Notes under the pieces: generated by a model
What the model saw: the letters and a program-made list of their open reading frames with translations, nothing else
Database searches by the model: none
Told to the model about the DNA's origin: nothing
Part shown: positions 12,001 to 22,483 of the stretch, one piece after another
Numbering within the stretch: the first letter of the stretch is position 1
Layout of the letters: each line of letters begins with the position of its first letter
Program-made: the position numbers and the translations under genes
Assembly (NCBI GenBank): GCA_020845805.1
Contig: JADLFD010000035.1
Span: 1 to 49,045 of the forward strand
Source of the DNA: Verrucomicrobiales bacterium
GTDB taxonomy: Bacteria; Verrucomicrobiota; Verrucomicrobiia; Limisphaerales; CAIMTB01
DNA length: 49,045 bases
Reading direction: 5' to 3'

Positions 12001-13442
12001 GCCAGTTCGTCGACGAGGTTGTCGGGCTGGTCCCAGGCGAGTCCGGTGCGTTCGTGGACGCGGATCTTTTCCGCGGCGAGCCATTCGACGCCGGAGGTGA
12101 AGCCGAAGCCGCCTCCGACGGAAGTGAGCGCGCACAATCGGTTGCGGAGGCGGGACCATTTACGTCCGCGGAGGGCGAGCCGTTGGTTGTCGTGGGTTTC
12201 GCTGAAGTGGATGTAGGTCCCCACGCGCCGGCTTTGTTCCAGCGCGTAATCCAGGTAGGACTGCACGTCGGCCGGGGTTTCGTTCTGGAACAGTTCGGAG
12301 TAGGCCCACTGCATGCCGCCGACGGTGAGCAACTGCTCGGTGGCCTCCCAGGAACCGCCGAGTCCTTCGAGCAGAAAGACCACGTCGGGGAATGCCTCGT
12401 GCACGCGCGCGGTGATGTACTGCCAAACGTGCACGGGGATCTTATAGCCCGCGTCGCATCGGAAGCCGTCGACGCCGCGACGGCACCAGGTGAGAAGGGC
12501 TTCGGCGATCAGGTTCCAGAGTGGGACATGGTCCTGATCGAGCTCGACCAAGTCCTCCCAGACCACGCCCCAGGCGCCGGGGCAGGCGAAGCGGCCGTCC
12601 GGCTCGCGGCGAAAGAACTCGGGGTGTTCCTCGAACAAGCGGGAGCCCCATCCGGTGTGATTGATGACGATGTCGAGGAAGAGGCGGGCCTCGCGGGCGT
12701 GGATCTCGCGGGCGAGTTCGCAGAACTGCTCGACGCCGGTGGTGCGTTGATCGAACTCGACGAGCGCCGGGTCGATGGCGGTGAGGTCGAGCGCGGCGTA
12801 GGGGCTGCCCATCGGACCGAAACGCGCGAACACCGTGGGCGTGGGGTTGATGGGTAGCAGCTGGATGATGCGACAGCCGAGGCGGTCGATGACGTGCGGC
12901 AGTTGGCGACGGAGGTCGCGCAACGTCCCGGACGGGGGAAGAACGGCGGTGCCGGTGGAACGCAGGAGTTCGGTGGTTGGGTGATCAGGTTCGGGATGGA
13001 CTTGGGCGAGGTGGCGCGTCGCGCCCATGAGCCGCGTGAACGCGCAGTAGACGGTGTTGGCGGAGCGCGTCCAGGCGGGATGGACGCTGACGCCGAAGTC
13101 GGCGCCGCCGGGCCAGTGTTGGAATCCCTCGGGATCGATGAGGTAGGGTTTCCCCGTGAAAAAGCCCACCTCGGCCAGGACGAGGGTGGTGCTCCAGCGG
13201 GCGCCGTCCCAGGCGAGCGGGATATCATGCCAGCAGGCGCCGAACGGCGCGATGCGCGAGGTGGCGGCCGCGATGATCTCGGCGCGGCGCGCGGCGCCAC
13301 GGCCGAGGTTGGTTCGGAGTCGTGCGCGCCAGCCGTGCTCAGGGGAAGCGGAAGGGCTGGCGTGGATCGTGCATTCGATGCGGTCACCGACATGGCGCAC
13401 GATGCGGGTGCCGGCTGCGGGGCTCGAGGTGATGGGGTCCAT
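9096..13442 (-). CDS. Bifunctional glycogen debranching enzyme: GH13 glucanotransferase/amylase domain fused to GH133 amylo-1,6-glucosidase
   Basis: The product is about 1448 residues. An N-terminal beta-sandwich is followed by a GH13 barrel with the catalytic regions DIVINHTGWG, GFRCDAGYK (nucleophile Asp), FLLEGLGG (acid/base Glu) and ETHDNQR (transition-state Asp); all three catalytic acids are present. A beta domain and linker lead to a GH133 (GDE_C) module with AGYPWFLDWGRDTFIA, TWMDTNYPAGTPRQGFPVE and YHNGTAWCWLLP. The likely role is glycogen breakdown: moving maltooligosaccharides from branches and cutting the alpha-1,6 stub. Size and domain order resemble the eukaryotic enzyme AGL. 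The frame is open to 13517, but that start falls inside the rpoC terminator, so ATG 13442 (MDPITSS) is preferred. The neighbours are unrelated housekeeping genes. Confidence 0.88.
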   Translation of the reverse strand: MDPITSSPAAGTRIVRHVGDRIECTIHASPSASPEHGWRARLRTNLGRGAARRAEIIAAATSRIAPFGACWHDIPLAWDGARWSTTLVLAEVGFFTGKPYLIDPEGFQHWPGGADFGVSVHPAWTRSANTVYCAFTRLMGATRHLAQVHPEPDHPTTELLRSTGTAVLPPSGTLRDLRRQLPHVIDRLGCRIIQLLPINPTPTVFARFGPMGSPYAALDLTAIDPALVEFDQRTTGVEQFCELAREIHAREARLFLDIVINHTGWGSRLFEEHPEFFRREPDGRFACPGAWGVVWEDLVELDQDHVPLWNLIAEALLTWCRRGVDGFRCDAGYKIPVHVWQYITARVHEAFPDVVFLLEGLGGSWEATEQLLTVGGMQWAYSELFQNETPADVQSYLDYALEQSRRVGTYIHFSETHDNQRLALRGRKWSRLRNRLCALTSVGGGFGFTSGVEWLAAEKIRVHERTGLAWDQPDNLVDELAQLNRVLAQHPAFYQGAELTRLSPPASTVFALLRVSADRHARALVVVNTSLERSASITLPRSALGPREDWRHDLLDASLPELKWTAETCEVHLAPAEARCVATCGLAEAGDTFRRRSERRAWLIQAATALLPAETLREESESQAARLADAIATHPARMLSALSELARQLRSGSRPCLDLAELASRAAEGSAFPNVIHWTCSETTRVVAVPPGWWLLIEHPAPFRAVLDFGQAKPCLHLESIRGHAMWFACVPPRDEPAALRASLKLEPSGPSAAEPLPSPLLFLGTAPASETSADPRGVVLLTNGRGGMARLRADFGTVASKYDAALAANLHPTLPVDRHVLVKRVRAWLNADGFISALDRHNLAALTSASPARWTFIVNAGDGRTASIEVLAAMLPGRNTTALSFSRAPEDTPLDARLVLRVDLEDRSFHAETQRNPGSEHHFHRHLHPAPHGVGFAFTPAADRAVSVLASRGRYHPQPEWSERVGHPVEASRGQIGFGDAYSPGWFEISLAPGESVLLVLDGEPTPLPPDAPEVRSALQAKSADSADQSVRHPTWDDVESQLSAACQQFIVRRDTGATVIAGYPWFLDWGRDTFIAARGLLAGGWHTEVLGILDVFARFADQGTLPNSIHGANASNRDTSDAPLWFGVLVEEAAACLGRSILSLSPKGSSATLLETVRDLALGYLRGTPNGIRVDPVTALVWSPSHFTWMDTNYPAGTPRQGFPVEIQALWIRVLDFLAREGVDGAAWETLAQRARASVQQLFWIESLGWFADVLHAPAGDSAASALPDQALRPNALFLVSLGVITGPHARRLVEASIRYLLVPGALRSLAPLPVSPPLPIHAPDGRLLNDPHHPYWGRYEGDEDSRRKPAYHNGTAWCWLLPSLCEAMIVAWPDELSARTSALAILGSLGTLLNTGCLGHLPEVLDGDAPHESRGCDAQAWSATEALRLLRKLRDGHAPDPKSTR

Positions 13443-13463
13443 CTCTGACGCGGTTAGAAGACG

Positions 13464-13491
13464 CCGCTCCGAAGAGCGGTGCAAGCCGCTC
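13464..13491 (-). promoter_or_regulatory. Mutually exclusive hairpins in the debranching-enzyme leader
   Basis: Three 6-nt blocks alternate: CCGCTC (13464-13469), GAGCGG (13474-13479) and CCGCTC (13486-13491). In minus-strand RNA the middle block can pair with either neighbour. One choice gives a 6-bp stem with a UUCG tetraloop closed by C-G, an unusually stable fold; the other has a 6-nt loop. The element sits 21 nt upstream of the debranching-enzyme ATG and downstream of the rpoC terminator. The layout resembles an attenuator or an RNA switch on ribosome access, but no ligand or protein is implied. Confidence 0.4.
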
Positions 13492-13510
13492 GTGATGAAG
13501 AGTTGGCGGG

Positions 13511-13546
13511 GAAACAAGAAAGGGCGCCCGGGATGGCCGGGCGCCC
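13511..13546 (-). terminator. Intrinsic terminator of the rpoBC operon
   Basis: GGGCGCCCGG and CCGGGCGCCC form a perfect 10-bp stem with a 5-nt loop (13522-13546). On the minus strand it is followed by a T-rich tract (TTTCTTGTTT). It starts 27 bp after the rpoC stop codon and is a textbook rho-independent terminator. It also argues against the upstream start codon at 13517 for the debranching-enzyme gene. Confidence 0.9.
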
Positions 13547-13573
13547 TGTGAAGGCCGAGATAGGAAGGGACGA

Positions 13574-16500
13574 TTAGCCGACCAGCGGTTCCTCGTCGGG
13601 GACGAGTTCCATCGGCGGTTCCTCTTCGTTGCTCACATCGACCAGCGCCTTGACCTTGATGTTGCGGTGGTCGGTGAAGCCGGTGCCGGCGGGGATGATG
13701 TGACCCATGATCACGTTCTCCTTGAAGCCGCGGAGGTAATCGTACTTGCCCATGGTCGCGGCATCGGTGAGGACGCGCGTGGTGTCCTGGAAGGAGGCGG
13801 CGCTGAGGAACGACTCCGTCTCGAGCGACGCCTTGGTGACGCCGAGCAGGACGGGTACGGCTTCGGCCGGCTTGCCACCCATCTTCTCCACCCGGTTGTT
13901 CTCGTCCTCGAAGGTGATCTTGTCGATCTGCTCCCCCCAGAGGAACGTGGTGTCGCCGGGTTCCGTGATGCGCACCTTCTTCAGCATCTGGCGGATGATG
14001 ATTTCGATGTGCTTGTCGTTAATGGTGACACCCTGGAGGCGGTAAACCTCCTGAATTTCGTTCACCAAGTGCTCTTGGAGCGCCTGCGGCCCGAGAACGT
14101 CGAGAATCTCGTGCGGGACGATCGGGCCTTCGGTGAGCTGCTGACCCTTCTTCACGAAGTCGCCCTTGAACACGATGACGTGCTTGCCGATGGGGATGAG
14201 GTGTTCCTCCTCCTGGCTCGAGTTGGCGTCGCGCACCACGATGCAGCGTTTGCCACGCACGCTCGGGCCGAAATCGACGATACCGTCGATGCGGGAGATC
14301 TCCGCCGCGTCCTTGGGACGTCGCGCTTCGAAGAGCTCCGCCACGCGCGGGAGACCGCCGGTGATGTCCTTGGTCTTGGAGGTCTTGCGGGGCGTCTTGG
14401 CGAGCAGGGCGCCGGCGGCGAGCCGGGTGCCCTCCTCCACGACGATGTGCGCGCCCGAGGGAATCGGGTAGCTCGCGAGCGGCTCGTCACGATCGTCGGC
14501 GATGATGATCTGCGGGTGCAGGTCCTCCTTGTGATCGATGATCACCACGGCCTCCTGGCCGGTGGTCTCGTCGAACTCGTACTTCATCGTGACGCCCTCG
14601 ATGATGTCGTGGAAGCGGATGTGACCCGCCTTTTCCGAGATGATCGGGACGTTGTACGGATCCCATTGCACGAACATCTGGCCTTCCACCTTCTGCTTGG
14701 CGGCGGTGGTGTGGGCTCCCTTGACCTTGCCGGTGTCCGGGACGGAGATGATCGAGCCGATCGGAACCGGGTAGGTTTCGAGCTCCCGGTTGTTCTCGTC
14801 CATGATGCTGACGGAACCGGTCTTGTTGAGGACGATGTTGCTGCCGTCGTCGAGGGTGACGAAGCGGATATCGTTATAGCGCAGGCTGCCGTCGTGCTTG
14901 GCGCGGATCTGCGGTTGCTTGAACGCACCGGTGGCGGCGCCACCGATATGGAACGTGCGCATCGTCAGCTGCGTGCCGGGTTCGCCGATGGACTGCGCGG
15001 CGATGATGCCGACGGCCTCGCCCATTTCGACCAGGCGGCCGGTGCCGAGGTTGCGGCCGTAGCACTTCTTGCAGATGCCCTGCTTGGTTTCGCAGGTGAG
15101 CACGGACCGGATCTTCAGGCGCTCGAGTCCGAGGCGCGAGATGCGGGCGGCGCGTTCCTCGTCGATGAGGTCGCCGGCGGGAACGATCGGAGTGCGCGGG
15201 TCGTTGGGATCGATGATGTCTTCGGCCGCGTAGCGTCCGAGGGCGCGATCGGCGACCTTCACGACCTCTTCCTCACCCTCGAAGATCGAGTGGACGAAGA
15301 TGCCGTTGGTGGTGGCGCAATCCTCGTAGCGGATGATCACGTCCTGGGCCACATCGACCAGCTTGCGCGTCATGTAACCGGAGTCGGCCGTCTTGAGCGC
15401 GGTATCGGCGAGACCCTTGCGGGCGCCGTGTGTGGAGATGAAGTACTCGAGCACCGTGAGACCTTCACGGAAGTTCGAGAGAATCGGCTTCTCGATGATG
15501 TCACCGGAGGGCTTGGCCATGAGGCCGCGGACGCCGGCCAGCTGGCGGACCTGCGCCTTGTTACCACGCGCGCCGGAGTCGACCATCAGGAACACCGGGT
15601 TGTACTCCCGCTTTCCTTGGTTCTGTTCCAGCGTGCGGAGCATGACCGACGCGATCTGGTCGGTGCAATGCGTCCAGATATCGACGATCTTGTTGTAGCG
15701 TTCGCCCGGGGTGATGACGCCCTTGCGGTACTGCTTCTCGACGTCAGCGATCTGCTTCTGCGCCACCTCGATCTCGTGGGTTTTCTCCCGCGGGATGATC
15801 ATGTCATCGATGCCGATGGAACAACCCGACCGCGACGCTTCGCGGAAGCCGAGTTCCTTCAGCTTGTCGAGGACCTGGACGGTGCGTTCGTGTCCGCAGA
15901 CCTTGTAGCAGTTCCAGATCAGGTCACCGATCTCGCTCTTCTTGATCGGCTTGTTGGGGAAGCCGAGCTCCTTGGGCCAGATTTCTGAGAAGATCACGCG
16001 ACCGACCGTGGTCTCGATCATCTTCTTGGAAGGGTCGCCGTACGGAGGCTTCGGGGAGGTGACCGGGTCCCAGCGCGGATTGTAATCGGGGTTGGCGATG
16101 TGGATCCGATCGTGGGTCTTGAGGTCGCCCTCCATGTGGGCGAAGACCACCTCGTCCTTGGTGCCGAAGAGGCAGTAGCGGTCGCCGTCCTTGCGGGCCT
16201 GGCGCGGTTCCGCGGTGAGGTAGTAACAACCCAGGGTGATGTCCTGGGTGGGCGTCATGATCGGCTTGCCGCTGGACGGGCTGAAGATGTTCAGCGACGC
16301 CATCATGAGCAGGCGCGCTTCCATCTGGGCCTCCACCGAGAGCGGGACGTGCACGGCCATCTGGTCCCCGTCGAAGTCCGCGTTGTAGGCGGTGCAGACG
16401 AGGGGATGGATGCGGATCGCTTCGCCCTCGATCAGCATGGGCTCGAAGGCCTGGATGGAGAGACGGTGCAGGGTGGGGGCGCGGTTGAGGAGCACCGGGT

Positions 16501-17770
16501 GGCCCTTCGTGACTTCCTCGAGGATGTCCCACACCTCGGGCACCTGGCGTTCGATCATCTTCTTGGCCGAGCGCACGGTGTGGACGAGTCCACGCTCCTT
16601 GAGCTTGCGGATGATGAACGGCTCGAACAGGACGAGTGCCATCTTCTTGGGAAGACCGCACTGGTTGAGCTTGAGCTCGGGGCCGATGACGATGACGGAG
16701 CGGCCGGAGTAGTCGACGCGTTTGCCGAGCAGGTTCTGCCGGAAGCGACCCGACTTGCCCTTGAGCATGTCGGAGAGCGACTTGAGCGCACGATTGCCGG
16801 CTCCGGTGACGGGGCGTCCGTGACGACCGTTGTCGAACAGGGCGTCCACCGCCTCCTGCAGCATGCGCTTTTCGTTGCGGATGATGACCTCGGGCGTTTT
16901 GAGCTGGAGGAGGTTCTTCAACCGGTTGTTCCGGTTGATCACCCGACGATACAGATCGTTCAGGTCGGAGGTGGCGAAGCGTCCGCCCTCGAGTGGCACC
17001 AGGGGCCGGAGATCCGGGGGGATGACTGGCAGCACCGTCAGGATCATCCATTCCGGGCGCGACTTGGAGGAGAGAAAGCCCTGAAAGAGCTTGATGCGCT
17101 TGGCGAGCTTCTTGCGGGTCTGTTTGCTCTTGGTCTCCACCATTTGCTGTTGGAGGACCTCGACCTGCGGGGCGAGCTCGATCTTGGCGAGGGCGTCACG
17201 GACGGCTTCCGCGCCCATCTTGGCCACGAAGGCATCGACTCCGTAGGTGGCGCGTGCGTCGCGGAACTCCAGTTCGCTGAGGAGTTGGTGTTGCTTAAGC
17301 GGAGTGTTGCCGGGATCGATGACGAGGTAGTCCTCGTAATAGATCACGCGCTCGAGGTTGCGCGCCGTCATGTCCAGCACCAGACCGATGCGGGACGGCA
17401 TGCACTTGAAGAACCAGATGTGCGAAACTGGCACCGCCAGCTCGATATGGCCCATGCGCTCGCGGCGCACGCGGCTGAGTGTCACCTCGACACCGCAGCG
17501 ATCGCAGACCACGCCACGGTGCTTGATGCGCTTGTATTTGCCGCAAGAGCATTCCCAGTCCTTCACGGGACCGAAGATGCGCTCGCAGAACAGACCGCCC
17601 TTCTCGGGCTTGAAGGTGCGGTAGTTGATGGTCTCCGGGTTCTTGACCTCACCCTTGGACCAGGTGCGGATGGTCTCGGGGGAGGCCACCGAGATGGCCA
17701 CGTGGTCCACCTGGTTGACCTTGTCGAGACCAAGAAGTTCGCGGGCGGTTTCCTTTGCAGTCGTAAGCAT
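13574..17770 (-). CDS. rpoC: DNA-directed RNA polymerase subunit beta'
   Basis: This is the large catalytic subunit of RNA polymerase. The 1398-residue protein matches the bacterial family length. The N-terminal zinc site is [20 protein letters not shown], and the active-site [12 protein letters not shown] holds the three Mg-chelating Asp residues. The trigger-loop and bridge-helix region includes [21 protein letters not shown], and a second zinc site uses Cys residues around [17 protein letters not shown]. The ATG at 17770 ([14 protein letters not shown]) is preceded by a 36-bp gap to rpoB, and no Shine-Dalgarno sequence is seen. It is the last gene of the tuf-to-rpoC array and ends at a strong terminator. 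Confidence 0.98.
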   Translation of the reverse strand: MLTTAKETARELLGLDKVNQVDHVAISVASPETIRTWSKGEVKNPETINYRTFKPEKGGLFCERIFGPVKDWECSCGKYKRIKHRGVVCDRCGVEVTLSRVRRERMGHIELAVPVSHIWFFKCMPSRIGLVLDMTARNLERVIYYEDYLVIDPGNTPLKQHQLLSELEFRDARATYGVDAFVAKMGAEAVRDALAKIELAPQVEVLQQQMVETKSKQTRKKLAKRIKLFQGFLSSKSRPEWMILTVLPVIPPDLRPLVPLEGGRFATSDLNDLYRRVINRNNRLKNLLQLKTPEVIIRNEKRMLQEAVDALFDNGRHGRPVTGAGNRALKSLSDMLKGKSGRFRQNLLGKRVDYSGRSVIVIGPELKLNQCGLPKKMALVLFEPFIIRKLKERGLVHTVRSAKKMIERQVPEVWDILEEVTKGHPVLLNRAPTLHRLSIQAFEPMLIEGEAIRIHPLVCTAYNADFDGDQMAVHVPLSVEAQMEARLLMMASLNIFSPSSGKPIMTPTQDITLGCYYLTAEPRQARKDGDRYCLFGTKDEVVFAHMEGDLKTHDRIHIANPDYNPRWDPVTSPKPPYGDPSKKMIETTVGRVIFSEIWPKELGFPNKPIKKSEIGDLIWNCYKVCGHERTVQVLDKLKELGFREASRSGCSIGIDDMIIPREKTHEIEVAQKQIADVEKQYRKGVITPGERYNKIVDIWTHCTDQIASVMLRTLEQNQGKREYNPVFLMVDSGARGNKAQVRQLAGVRGLMAKPSGDIIEKPILSNFREGLTVLEYFISTHGARKGLADTALKTADSGYMTRKLVDVAQDVIIRYEDCATTNGIFVHSIFEGEEEVVKVADRALGRYAAEDIIDPNDPRTPIVPAGDLIDEERAARISRLGLERLKIRSVLTCETKQGICKKCYGRNLGTGRLVEMGEAVGIIAAQSIGEPGTQLTMRTFHIGGAATGAFKQPQIRAKHDGSLRYNDIRFVTLDDGSNIVLNKTGSVSIMDENNRELETYPVPIGSIISVPDTGKVKGAHTTAAKQKVEGQMFVQWDPYNVPIISEKAGHIRFHDIIEGVTMKYEFDETTGQEAVVIIDHKEDLHPQIIIADDRDEPLASYPIPSGAHIVVEEGTRLAAGALLAKTPRKTSKTKDITGGLPRVAELFEARRPKDAAEISRIDGIVDFGPSVRGKRCIVVRDANSSQEEEHLIPIGKHVIVFKGDFVKKGQQLTEGPIVPHEILDVLGPQALQEHLVNEIQEVYRLQGVTINDKHIEIIIRQMLKKVRITEPGDTTFLWGEQIDKITFEDENNRVEKMGGKPAEAVPVLLGVTKASLETESFLSAASFQDTTRVLTDAATMGKYDYLRGFKENVIMGHIIPAGTGFTDHRNIKVKALVDVSNEEEPPMELVPDEEPLVG

Positions 17771-17806
17771 AGGTGCGCGGGGAAGTAGGATCGTCGTCAG
17801 TGCGGG

Positions 17807-20800
17807 TTAGGAGGCGAGGCCGGCCAGCGCGATGGGCGCGGGTTGGCCGGGTTGATCGACCGGTCCGGTGTAGCCCACGCGGACGTCGAGTCCGAGCGAC
17901 TGCATTTCCTTGACCAGCACGTTGAAGGATTCCGGAACACCCGCCTCGAGGGCGTTGTCCCCCTTGACGATGCTCTCGTAGATCCTCGTACGGCCCTGGA
18001 CATCGTCCGATTTGACCGTGAGGAGCTCCTGGAGCGTGTATGCGGCGCCGTAGGCCTCCATGGCCCACACTTCCATTTCGCCGAACCGCTGACCGCCGTA
18101 CTGCGCCTTGCCGCCCAGCGGTTGCTGGGTGACGAGGGAGTAGGGGCCCACGGCGCGGGCGTGGATCTTGTCGGCCACGAGATGGCCGAGCTTCATCATG
18201 TAGATGTAGCCGACGACCACTTCCTGGTCGTAAGCCTCACCCGTGCGTCCGTCATAAAGGATGCTCTTGCCCGCCTCTGAGACGAGGGAGTTGCCCTGTT
18301 CCGTCTTGAGCTTGCTGGAGGCGCGCTTGAGGTGTTCGCGGATCTCGAACTCCTTGATGCCGTCGAACACCGGCGTGGCGAAGCGCATGCCGAGGATGCG
18401 CGCCGCCCAGCCCAAGTGGGTTTCCAGCAGCTGCCCGACGTTCATGCGCGAAGGCACGCCCAGCGGGTTCAGCACGATATCGACCGGGGTTCCGTCGGCC
18501 AGGAACGGCATGTCCTCCTCGGGAACGATCTTGGCGACGACACCCTTGTTACCGTGGCGTCCGGCCATTTTGTCCCCGACGGACAGCTTGCGCTTGGAGG
18601 CGATGTAGACCTTGACCTGCTTGATGATGCCGGGATCGACGTCATCTCCGGATTCGATGCGCTCCATCTCCTCGTCGTGCTGCATCTGGAGATCATCGAA
18701 CTTCTTCTTAAACTGCCCGATGATCTCGTTGATCTTGTTCCGGATCGGGGAGGGGTCGATCTCGATGCGGTCATAGACCTGAGCCAGCTTGCGCAGCAGG
18801 GTCTTGGTGATCTTGCGATTGGCGGGGATGATGATCTCGCCGGTCTCGCTGTTCACGACATCGAGCGGGATCTTCTCGCCGAGCAGGATGTTGGAGAGGG
18901 CCTCGGTGAGCTGCTCGCGCAGTTCCTCGGTCTTCGACTTGTGATCGTCCTGGACCTGCTTGGCCTGTTTCCGGTTGTCGCCATCGACGGTGCGGGCGGC
19001 GACGGTGGAGGCGACGGTCTTCTCGCTGTCCTTCTTCGAGGAGACCTTGACGTCCATGACGATGCCGTAGGTGCCGGAGGGAACCTTCAGGGAGGTGTCC
19101 TTCACGTCGGCGGCCTTCTCACCGAAGATCGCGCGCAGCAGCCGTTCCTCGGGGGCGAGTTCGGTCTCGGACTTGGGGGTGATCTTGCCGACGAGGATGT
19201 CGCCGGGTTTGACCTCAGCGCCGACGCGGATGACGCCGTCGGGTCCGAGGTTCTTCAACGCTTCCTCGCCCAGGTTGGGGATGTCGCGCGTGATTTCCTC
19301 GGGTCCGAGCTTGGTGTCTCGGGCGCCGACCTCGAACTCGTCGATGTGGATGCTCGTGAAGATGTCCTCCTTCACGATGCGTTCGCTGATGAGGATGGCA
19401 TCCTCGAAGTTGTAGCCGTTCCACGGCATGAACGCCACGAGCACGTTGCGACCCAAGGCCAGCTCCCCGTTCTCGGTGCAGGGGCCGTCGGCGATGACCT
19501 GGCCCTTCTTCACGGCGTCGCCCTTGGCGACGAGGGTTTTCTGGTTGATGCAGGTGGCGGCGTTCGAGCGCATGAACTTGCGCACGCTGTAGACGAACAC
19601 GCCGTTGCCCGGGTCGTTTTTGATCTTCTTCTTCGTCTCGGGGAGCTTGCCGTCCGAAGTGATGATGACCTGGCTGCCGGTGACGGAGGCGACCTTGCCG
19701 GTTTCCTCGGCGACGAGAACGGCGCGCGAGTCGCGGGCCACGCGTTCCTCGAGCCCGGTGGCGACGAAGGGCGCTTCGGTGACGAGGAGGGGCACGGCCT
19801 GGCGCTGCATGTTCGAACCCATCAGCGCGCGGTTCGCGTCGTCATGCTCCAGGAACGGAATGAGCGAGGCGGCCACCGAGACGAGCTGCTTCGGCGACAC
19901 GTCCATGTAGTCGATCGCCTTGGGTTCGGCGTCGATGAAATCCCCCTTGCGGCGGCAGGTGACGCGTTCGGTGAGGAAGTTGCCCTTCTCATCGATGGTG
20001 GCGTTGGCCTGGGCGATGACGTAGTTCTCGTCGCGATCCGCGGTGAGATACTCCATCAGGGTGGTCACCTTGCCGTGTTCCACCTTGCGGTAGGGCGTTT
20101 CGATGAACCCGAAGTCATTGATGCGCGCGAAGGTCGCGAGGGATGCGATGAGGCCGATGTTCGGGCCTTCCGGCGTTTCCACAGGGCAGATGCGGCCGTA
20201 GTGGGACGGATGGACGTCGCGGACCTCGAAGCCGGCGCGGTCGCGGGACAGACCCCCGGGCCCGAGCGCGGACAGGCGGCGCTTGTGCGTGAGCTCGGCC
20301 AGGGGGTTGATCTGGTCCATGAACTGGCTGAGCTGGGACCGTCCGAAGAAGTCGCGGATCACCGCCGACAGCGCCTTCGGATTGATCAGCTTCTGCGGCG
20401 TCATGGTGTCCATGCTCTGATCGAACAGAGTCATGCGTTCCTTCACCAGCCGTTCGGTGCGCGCCAGGCCGACGCGGCATTGGTTGGCGAGCAATTCCCC
20501 CACTGTTCGGACGCGGCGGCTGCCCAAGTGATCGATGTCGTCGAGGCTGCCTTCTCCCTTCTTGAGCATGAGCAGGTAGCGCGTGGCCGCGATCAGGTCC
20601 TGCTTGGTGAGGATGCGGGAGTCCTGCTTGTCGGGGAGTCCGAGTTTCTGATTGATCTTGTACCGGCCGACGCGGCCCAGGTCATAGCGCTTCGGATCGA
20701 AGAAAAGGCGCTTGATGAGGGCCCGTGCGTTGGCGGCGGTCGGCGGATCACCGGGACGGAGGCGGCGGTAGATGTCCTTGAGGGCTTCATCCTCGTTCCG

Positions 20801-21721
20801 CGTGGGATCCTTCTTGAGGCATTTGATGACGATGCCGTCATCCACCGTCGTGTCGACCACCTTGATCCGGTTGACGCCCAGCTCGGCGATCTGCTTGACC
20901 ACTACTTTGGAGAGGGGCTCGAAGGCCCGCGCCACCACGATCCCCTTGTCGAGGTCCATGGCATCCTCGATGAGGACCTTGTTCTGGATGTCATCCAGGG
21001 CTTCGGCCTGTTTCACCGAGAGCTCTTCGATGTCGTAGAAGAGGCGCAGGACCTCGTGGTCCGTACCGCGGATCTTCTCGTCGCCCTTCTCCTTGTCGTC
21101 GAGAAAGGCGAGGGCGCGGAAGAAAGTGGTGACCAGGAACTTCCGGCGGCGTTTCTTACGATCCAGGTAGACGTAGAGGAGGTCGCTGGTGTCGAACTGG
21201 GCCTCGTACCAGGAGCCGCGGTCGGGGATGATGCGGAAGCCGTGGAGCATCTTCCCGTTGGCATGCTGGGTGGCTTCGAAGGCGAGACCGGGGGAACGGT
21301 GGAGCTGGCTGACGATGACGCGTTCGGCGCCGTTAATGACGAAGGTTCCCTGAGGGGTCATCAGGGGCAGTTCGCCCATGAACACCTTCTCCTCCTTGAT
21401 GCCGGCTTCCTCCTCGAGGTGGAAGGTGACGTGGAGGGGGGCGCCGAAGGTGAGTCCTTCCCGGATGCAATCCAGCCAGTCGATCTTGGGATCGCCGATT
21501 TCGTAGGAATGGAACTTGAGCACGACTTTGCCGTCGTAACTCTCAATCGGGAACACCTCGGTGAACACGGCCTGGAGGCCGGTGTTCTTCCTGCGGGAAG
21601 GCGCGACGTCGCGCTGGAGAAATTCTTCGTAGGAATTAACCTGAAGCTCGATCAGGTTGGGTGGGGCGATGACCTCGCGGATCTTGCCGAAGTTGGTCCG
21701 TTCCGTCGCGCGGTGTGCCAT
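17807..21721 (-). CDS. rpoB: DNA-directed RNA polymerase subunit beta
   Basis: The product is about 1304 residues from ATG 21721 ([13 protein letters not shown]), or 1320 from the upstream in-frame ATG 21769. I prefer the shorter form because family similarity starts at [12 protein letters not shown]. With either start an attenuator-like hairpin lies in the leader. The rifampicin pocket reads [36 protein letters not shown]. It keeps the Gln, Asp, His and Ser contact residues of sensitive enzymes, and only the Asn518 equivalent differs (Ile). The region around [21 protein letters not shown] and the C-terminal [24 protein letters not shown] clamp segment are standard. It is followed by rpoC after 36 bp. 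Confidence 0.97.
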   Translation of the reverse strand: MAHRATERTNFGKIREVIAPPNLIELQVNSYEEFLQRDVAPSRRKNTGLQAVFTEVFPIESYDGKVVLKFHSYEIGDPKIDWLDCIREGLTFGAPLHVTFHLEEEAGIKEEKVFMGELPLMTPQGTFVINGAERVIVSQLHRSPGLAFEATQHANGKMLHGFRIIPDRGSWYEAQFDTSDLLYVYLDRKKRRRKFLVTTFFRALAFLDDKEKGDEKIRGTDHEVLRLFYDIEELSVKQAEALDDIQNKVLIEDAMDLDKGIVVARAFEPLSKVVVKQIAELGVNRIKVVDTTVDDGIVIKCLKKDPTRNEDEALKDIYRRLRPGDPPTAANARALIKRLFFDPKRYDLGRVGRYKINQKLGLPDKQDSRILTKQDLIAATRYLLMLKKGEGSLDDIDHLGSRRVRTVGELLANQCRVGLARTERLVKERMTLFDQSMDTMTPQKLINPKALSAVIRDFFGRSQLSQFMDQINPLAELTHKRRLSALGPGGLSRDRAGFEVRDVHPSHYGRICPVETPEGPNIGLIASLATFARINDFGFIETPYRKVEHGKVTTLMEYLTADRDENYVIAQANATIDEKGNFLTERVTCRRKGDFIDAEPKAIDYMDVSPKQLVSVAASLIPFLEHDDANRALMGSNMQRQAVPLLVTEAPFVATGLEERVARDSRAVLVAEETGKVASVTGSQVIITSDGKLPETKKKIKNDPGNGVFVYSVRKFMRSNAATCINQKTLVAKGDAVKKGQVIADGPCTENGELALGRNVLVAFMPWNGYNFEDAILISERIVKEDIFTSIHIDEFEVGARDTKLGPEEITRDIPNLGEEALKNLGPDGVIRVGAEVKPGDILVGKITPKSETELAPEERLLRAIFGEKAADVKDTSLKVPSGTYGIVMDVKVSSKKDSEKTVASTVAARTVDGDNRKQAKQVQDDHKSKTEELREQLTEALSNILLGEKIPLDVVNSETGEIIIPANRKITKTLLRKLAQVYDRIEIDPSPIRNKINEIIGQFKKKFDDLQMQHDEEMERIESGDDVDPGIIKQVKVYIASKRKLSVGDKMAGRHGNKGVVAKIVPEEDMPFLADGTPVDIVLNPLGVPSRMNVGQLLETHLGWAARILGMRFATPVFDGIKEFEIREHLKRASSKLKTEQGNSLVSEAGKSILYDGRTGEAYDQEVVVGYIYMMKLGHLVADKIHARAVGPYSLVTQQPLGGKAQYGGQRFGEMEVWAMEAYGAAYTLQELLTVKSDDVQGRTRIYESIVKGDNALEAGVPESFNVLVKEMQSLGLDVRVGYTGPVDQPGQPAPIALAGLAS

Positions 21722-21786
21722 GGTGATGGGGGCTAGGGGCTGGGGCATTTGCCGGCCGAACACGTACATCGTCCCGAGCGGAGAAC

Positions 21787-21818
21787 AAAAAAGCAGGAGC
21801 CCGGCCGGCGCCGGCTGC
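21787..21818 (-). terminator. Attenuator-like intrinsic terminator between rplL and rpoB
   Basis: On the minus strand, GCAG-CCGGC, a GCCG loop, GCCGG, a 4-nt bulge and CTGC form a 9-bp interrupted stem followed directly by TTTTTT (21787-21792). This has the form of an intrinsic terminator placed inside the operon, 65 nt upstream of the preferred rpoB start. In E. coli, partial termination at the rplL-rpoB boundary lowers RNA polymerase synthesis relative to L7/L12. The same role is inferred here from position and structure. Confidence 0.6.
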
Positions 21819-21841
21819 CCGCTTTGCTAGTTTTGGCCCTG

Positions 21842-21944
21842 TGTGTCCCTCCGCCCGGGACGGCAATCGGACACAATCAGGGATGGTTTTTGCCTGGACG
21901 AACAGGAATCGAGACGCGGGGACGGCCAGGCAACCGTCCCCGCG
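21842..21944 (-). promoter_or_regulatory. Two further hairpins in the rplL-rpoB spacer
   Basis: An 11-bp perfect inverted repeat, CGCGGGGACGG / CCGTCCCCGCG with an 8-nt loop (21915-21944), starts 13 bp after the rplL gene. A second repeat, TGTGTCC / GGACACA (21842-21875), encloses 20 nt. Neither has a T-tract on the minus strand, so they look like RNA-processing or stability elements rather than terminators. With the attenuator at 21787-21818 they make this spacer very structured. Confidence 0.45.
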
Positions 21945-21957
21945 CGTGATAGGGATA

Positions 21958-22347
21958 CTACTTGATCTCGACCTTCGCGCCAGCCTCCTCGAGCTTCTTC
22001 TTGGCGGCGTCGGAATCGGCCTTGTTGGCGCCTTCCAGGACCGGCTTCGGAGCCTCTTCGACCAATTTCTTGGCCTCGGCAAGACCCAGACCCGTCTTGA
22101 TTTCGCGCACGACCTTGATGGCCGCGATCTTCTTGTCCGCCGGAACGGAAACGAGGATCACGTCGAACTCGGTCTTGGCTTCGGCGGCCGGAGCAGCGGC
22201 ACCACCTGCGGCCGGGGCAGCGGCGGCGACGGCGACGGGAGCAGCGGCGGAAACGCCCCAGTCGGATTCGAGTTTCTTCACGAGCTCGGCCACTTCGATG
22301 ACCGTGAGCTTGCCCAGTTGTTCTGCGATTGCGTTGATGTCAGCCAT
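21958..22347 (-). CDS. rplL: 50S ribosomal protein L7/L12
   Basis: This is the stalk protein of the large subunit, recruiting translational GTPases. The 129-residue product has an N-terminal dimerisation helix ([21 protein letters not shown]), an Ala/Pro-rich hinge, and a C-terminal domain with [20 protein letters not shown], the GTPase-contacting helices. Length and order are standard. It follows rplJ after a 136-bp spacer that holds small GC-rich hairpins but no strong terminator. No Shine-Dalgarno sequence precedes the ATG, although this is normally a very highly translated gene. Confidence 0.98.
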   Translation of the reverse strand: MADINAIAEQLGKLTVIEVAELVKKLESDWGVSAAAPVAVAAAAPAAGGAAAPAAEAKTEFDVILVSVPADKKIAAIKVVREIKTGLGLAEAKKLVEEAPKPVLEGANKADSDAAKKKLEEAGAKVEIK

Positions 22348-22483
22348 GGTACTTTCAGTCTCGTCGTCGCCCGCAGCCGCGGGTGAATTGTTCGAAAGAG
22401 CCCTTCCGTCGACGATTTACTCTTAGGGTTTTGGTTGTCCCCGCAGACCTTGGGAGGAACGCGGGAAAGGGGGTGAGGTTGGT

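Noticed and set aside
10917-12857. 646-residue plus-strand frame inside the debranching enzyme
   Set aside because: The opposite strand carries clear GH13 and GH133 motifs; this is a shadow.
13443-13517. Upstream start of the debranching enzyme at 13517
   Set aside because: The extra 25 residues begin in the T-tract of the rpoC terminator and show no family similarity.
13667-21736. Long plus-strand frames opposite rpoC and rpoB (13667..15988, 16100..17788, 18332..21736)
   Set aside because: They are shadows of rpoC and rpoB with the same antisense composition and no domain signal.
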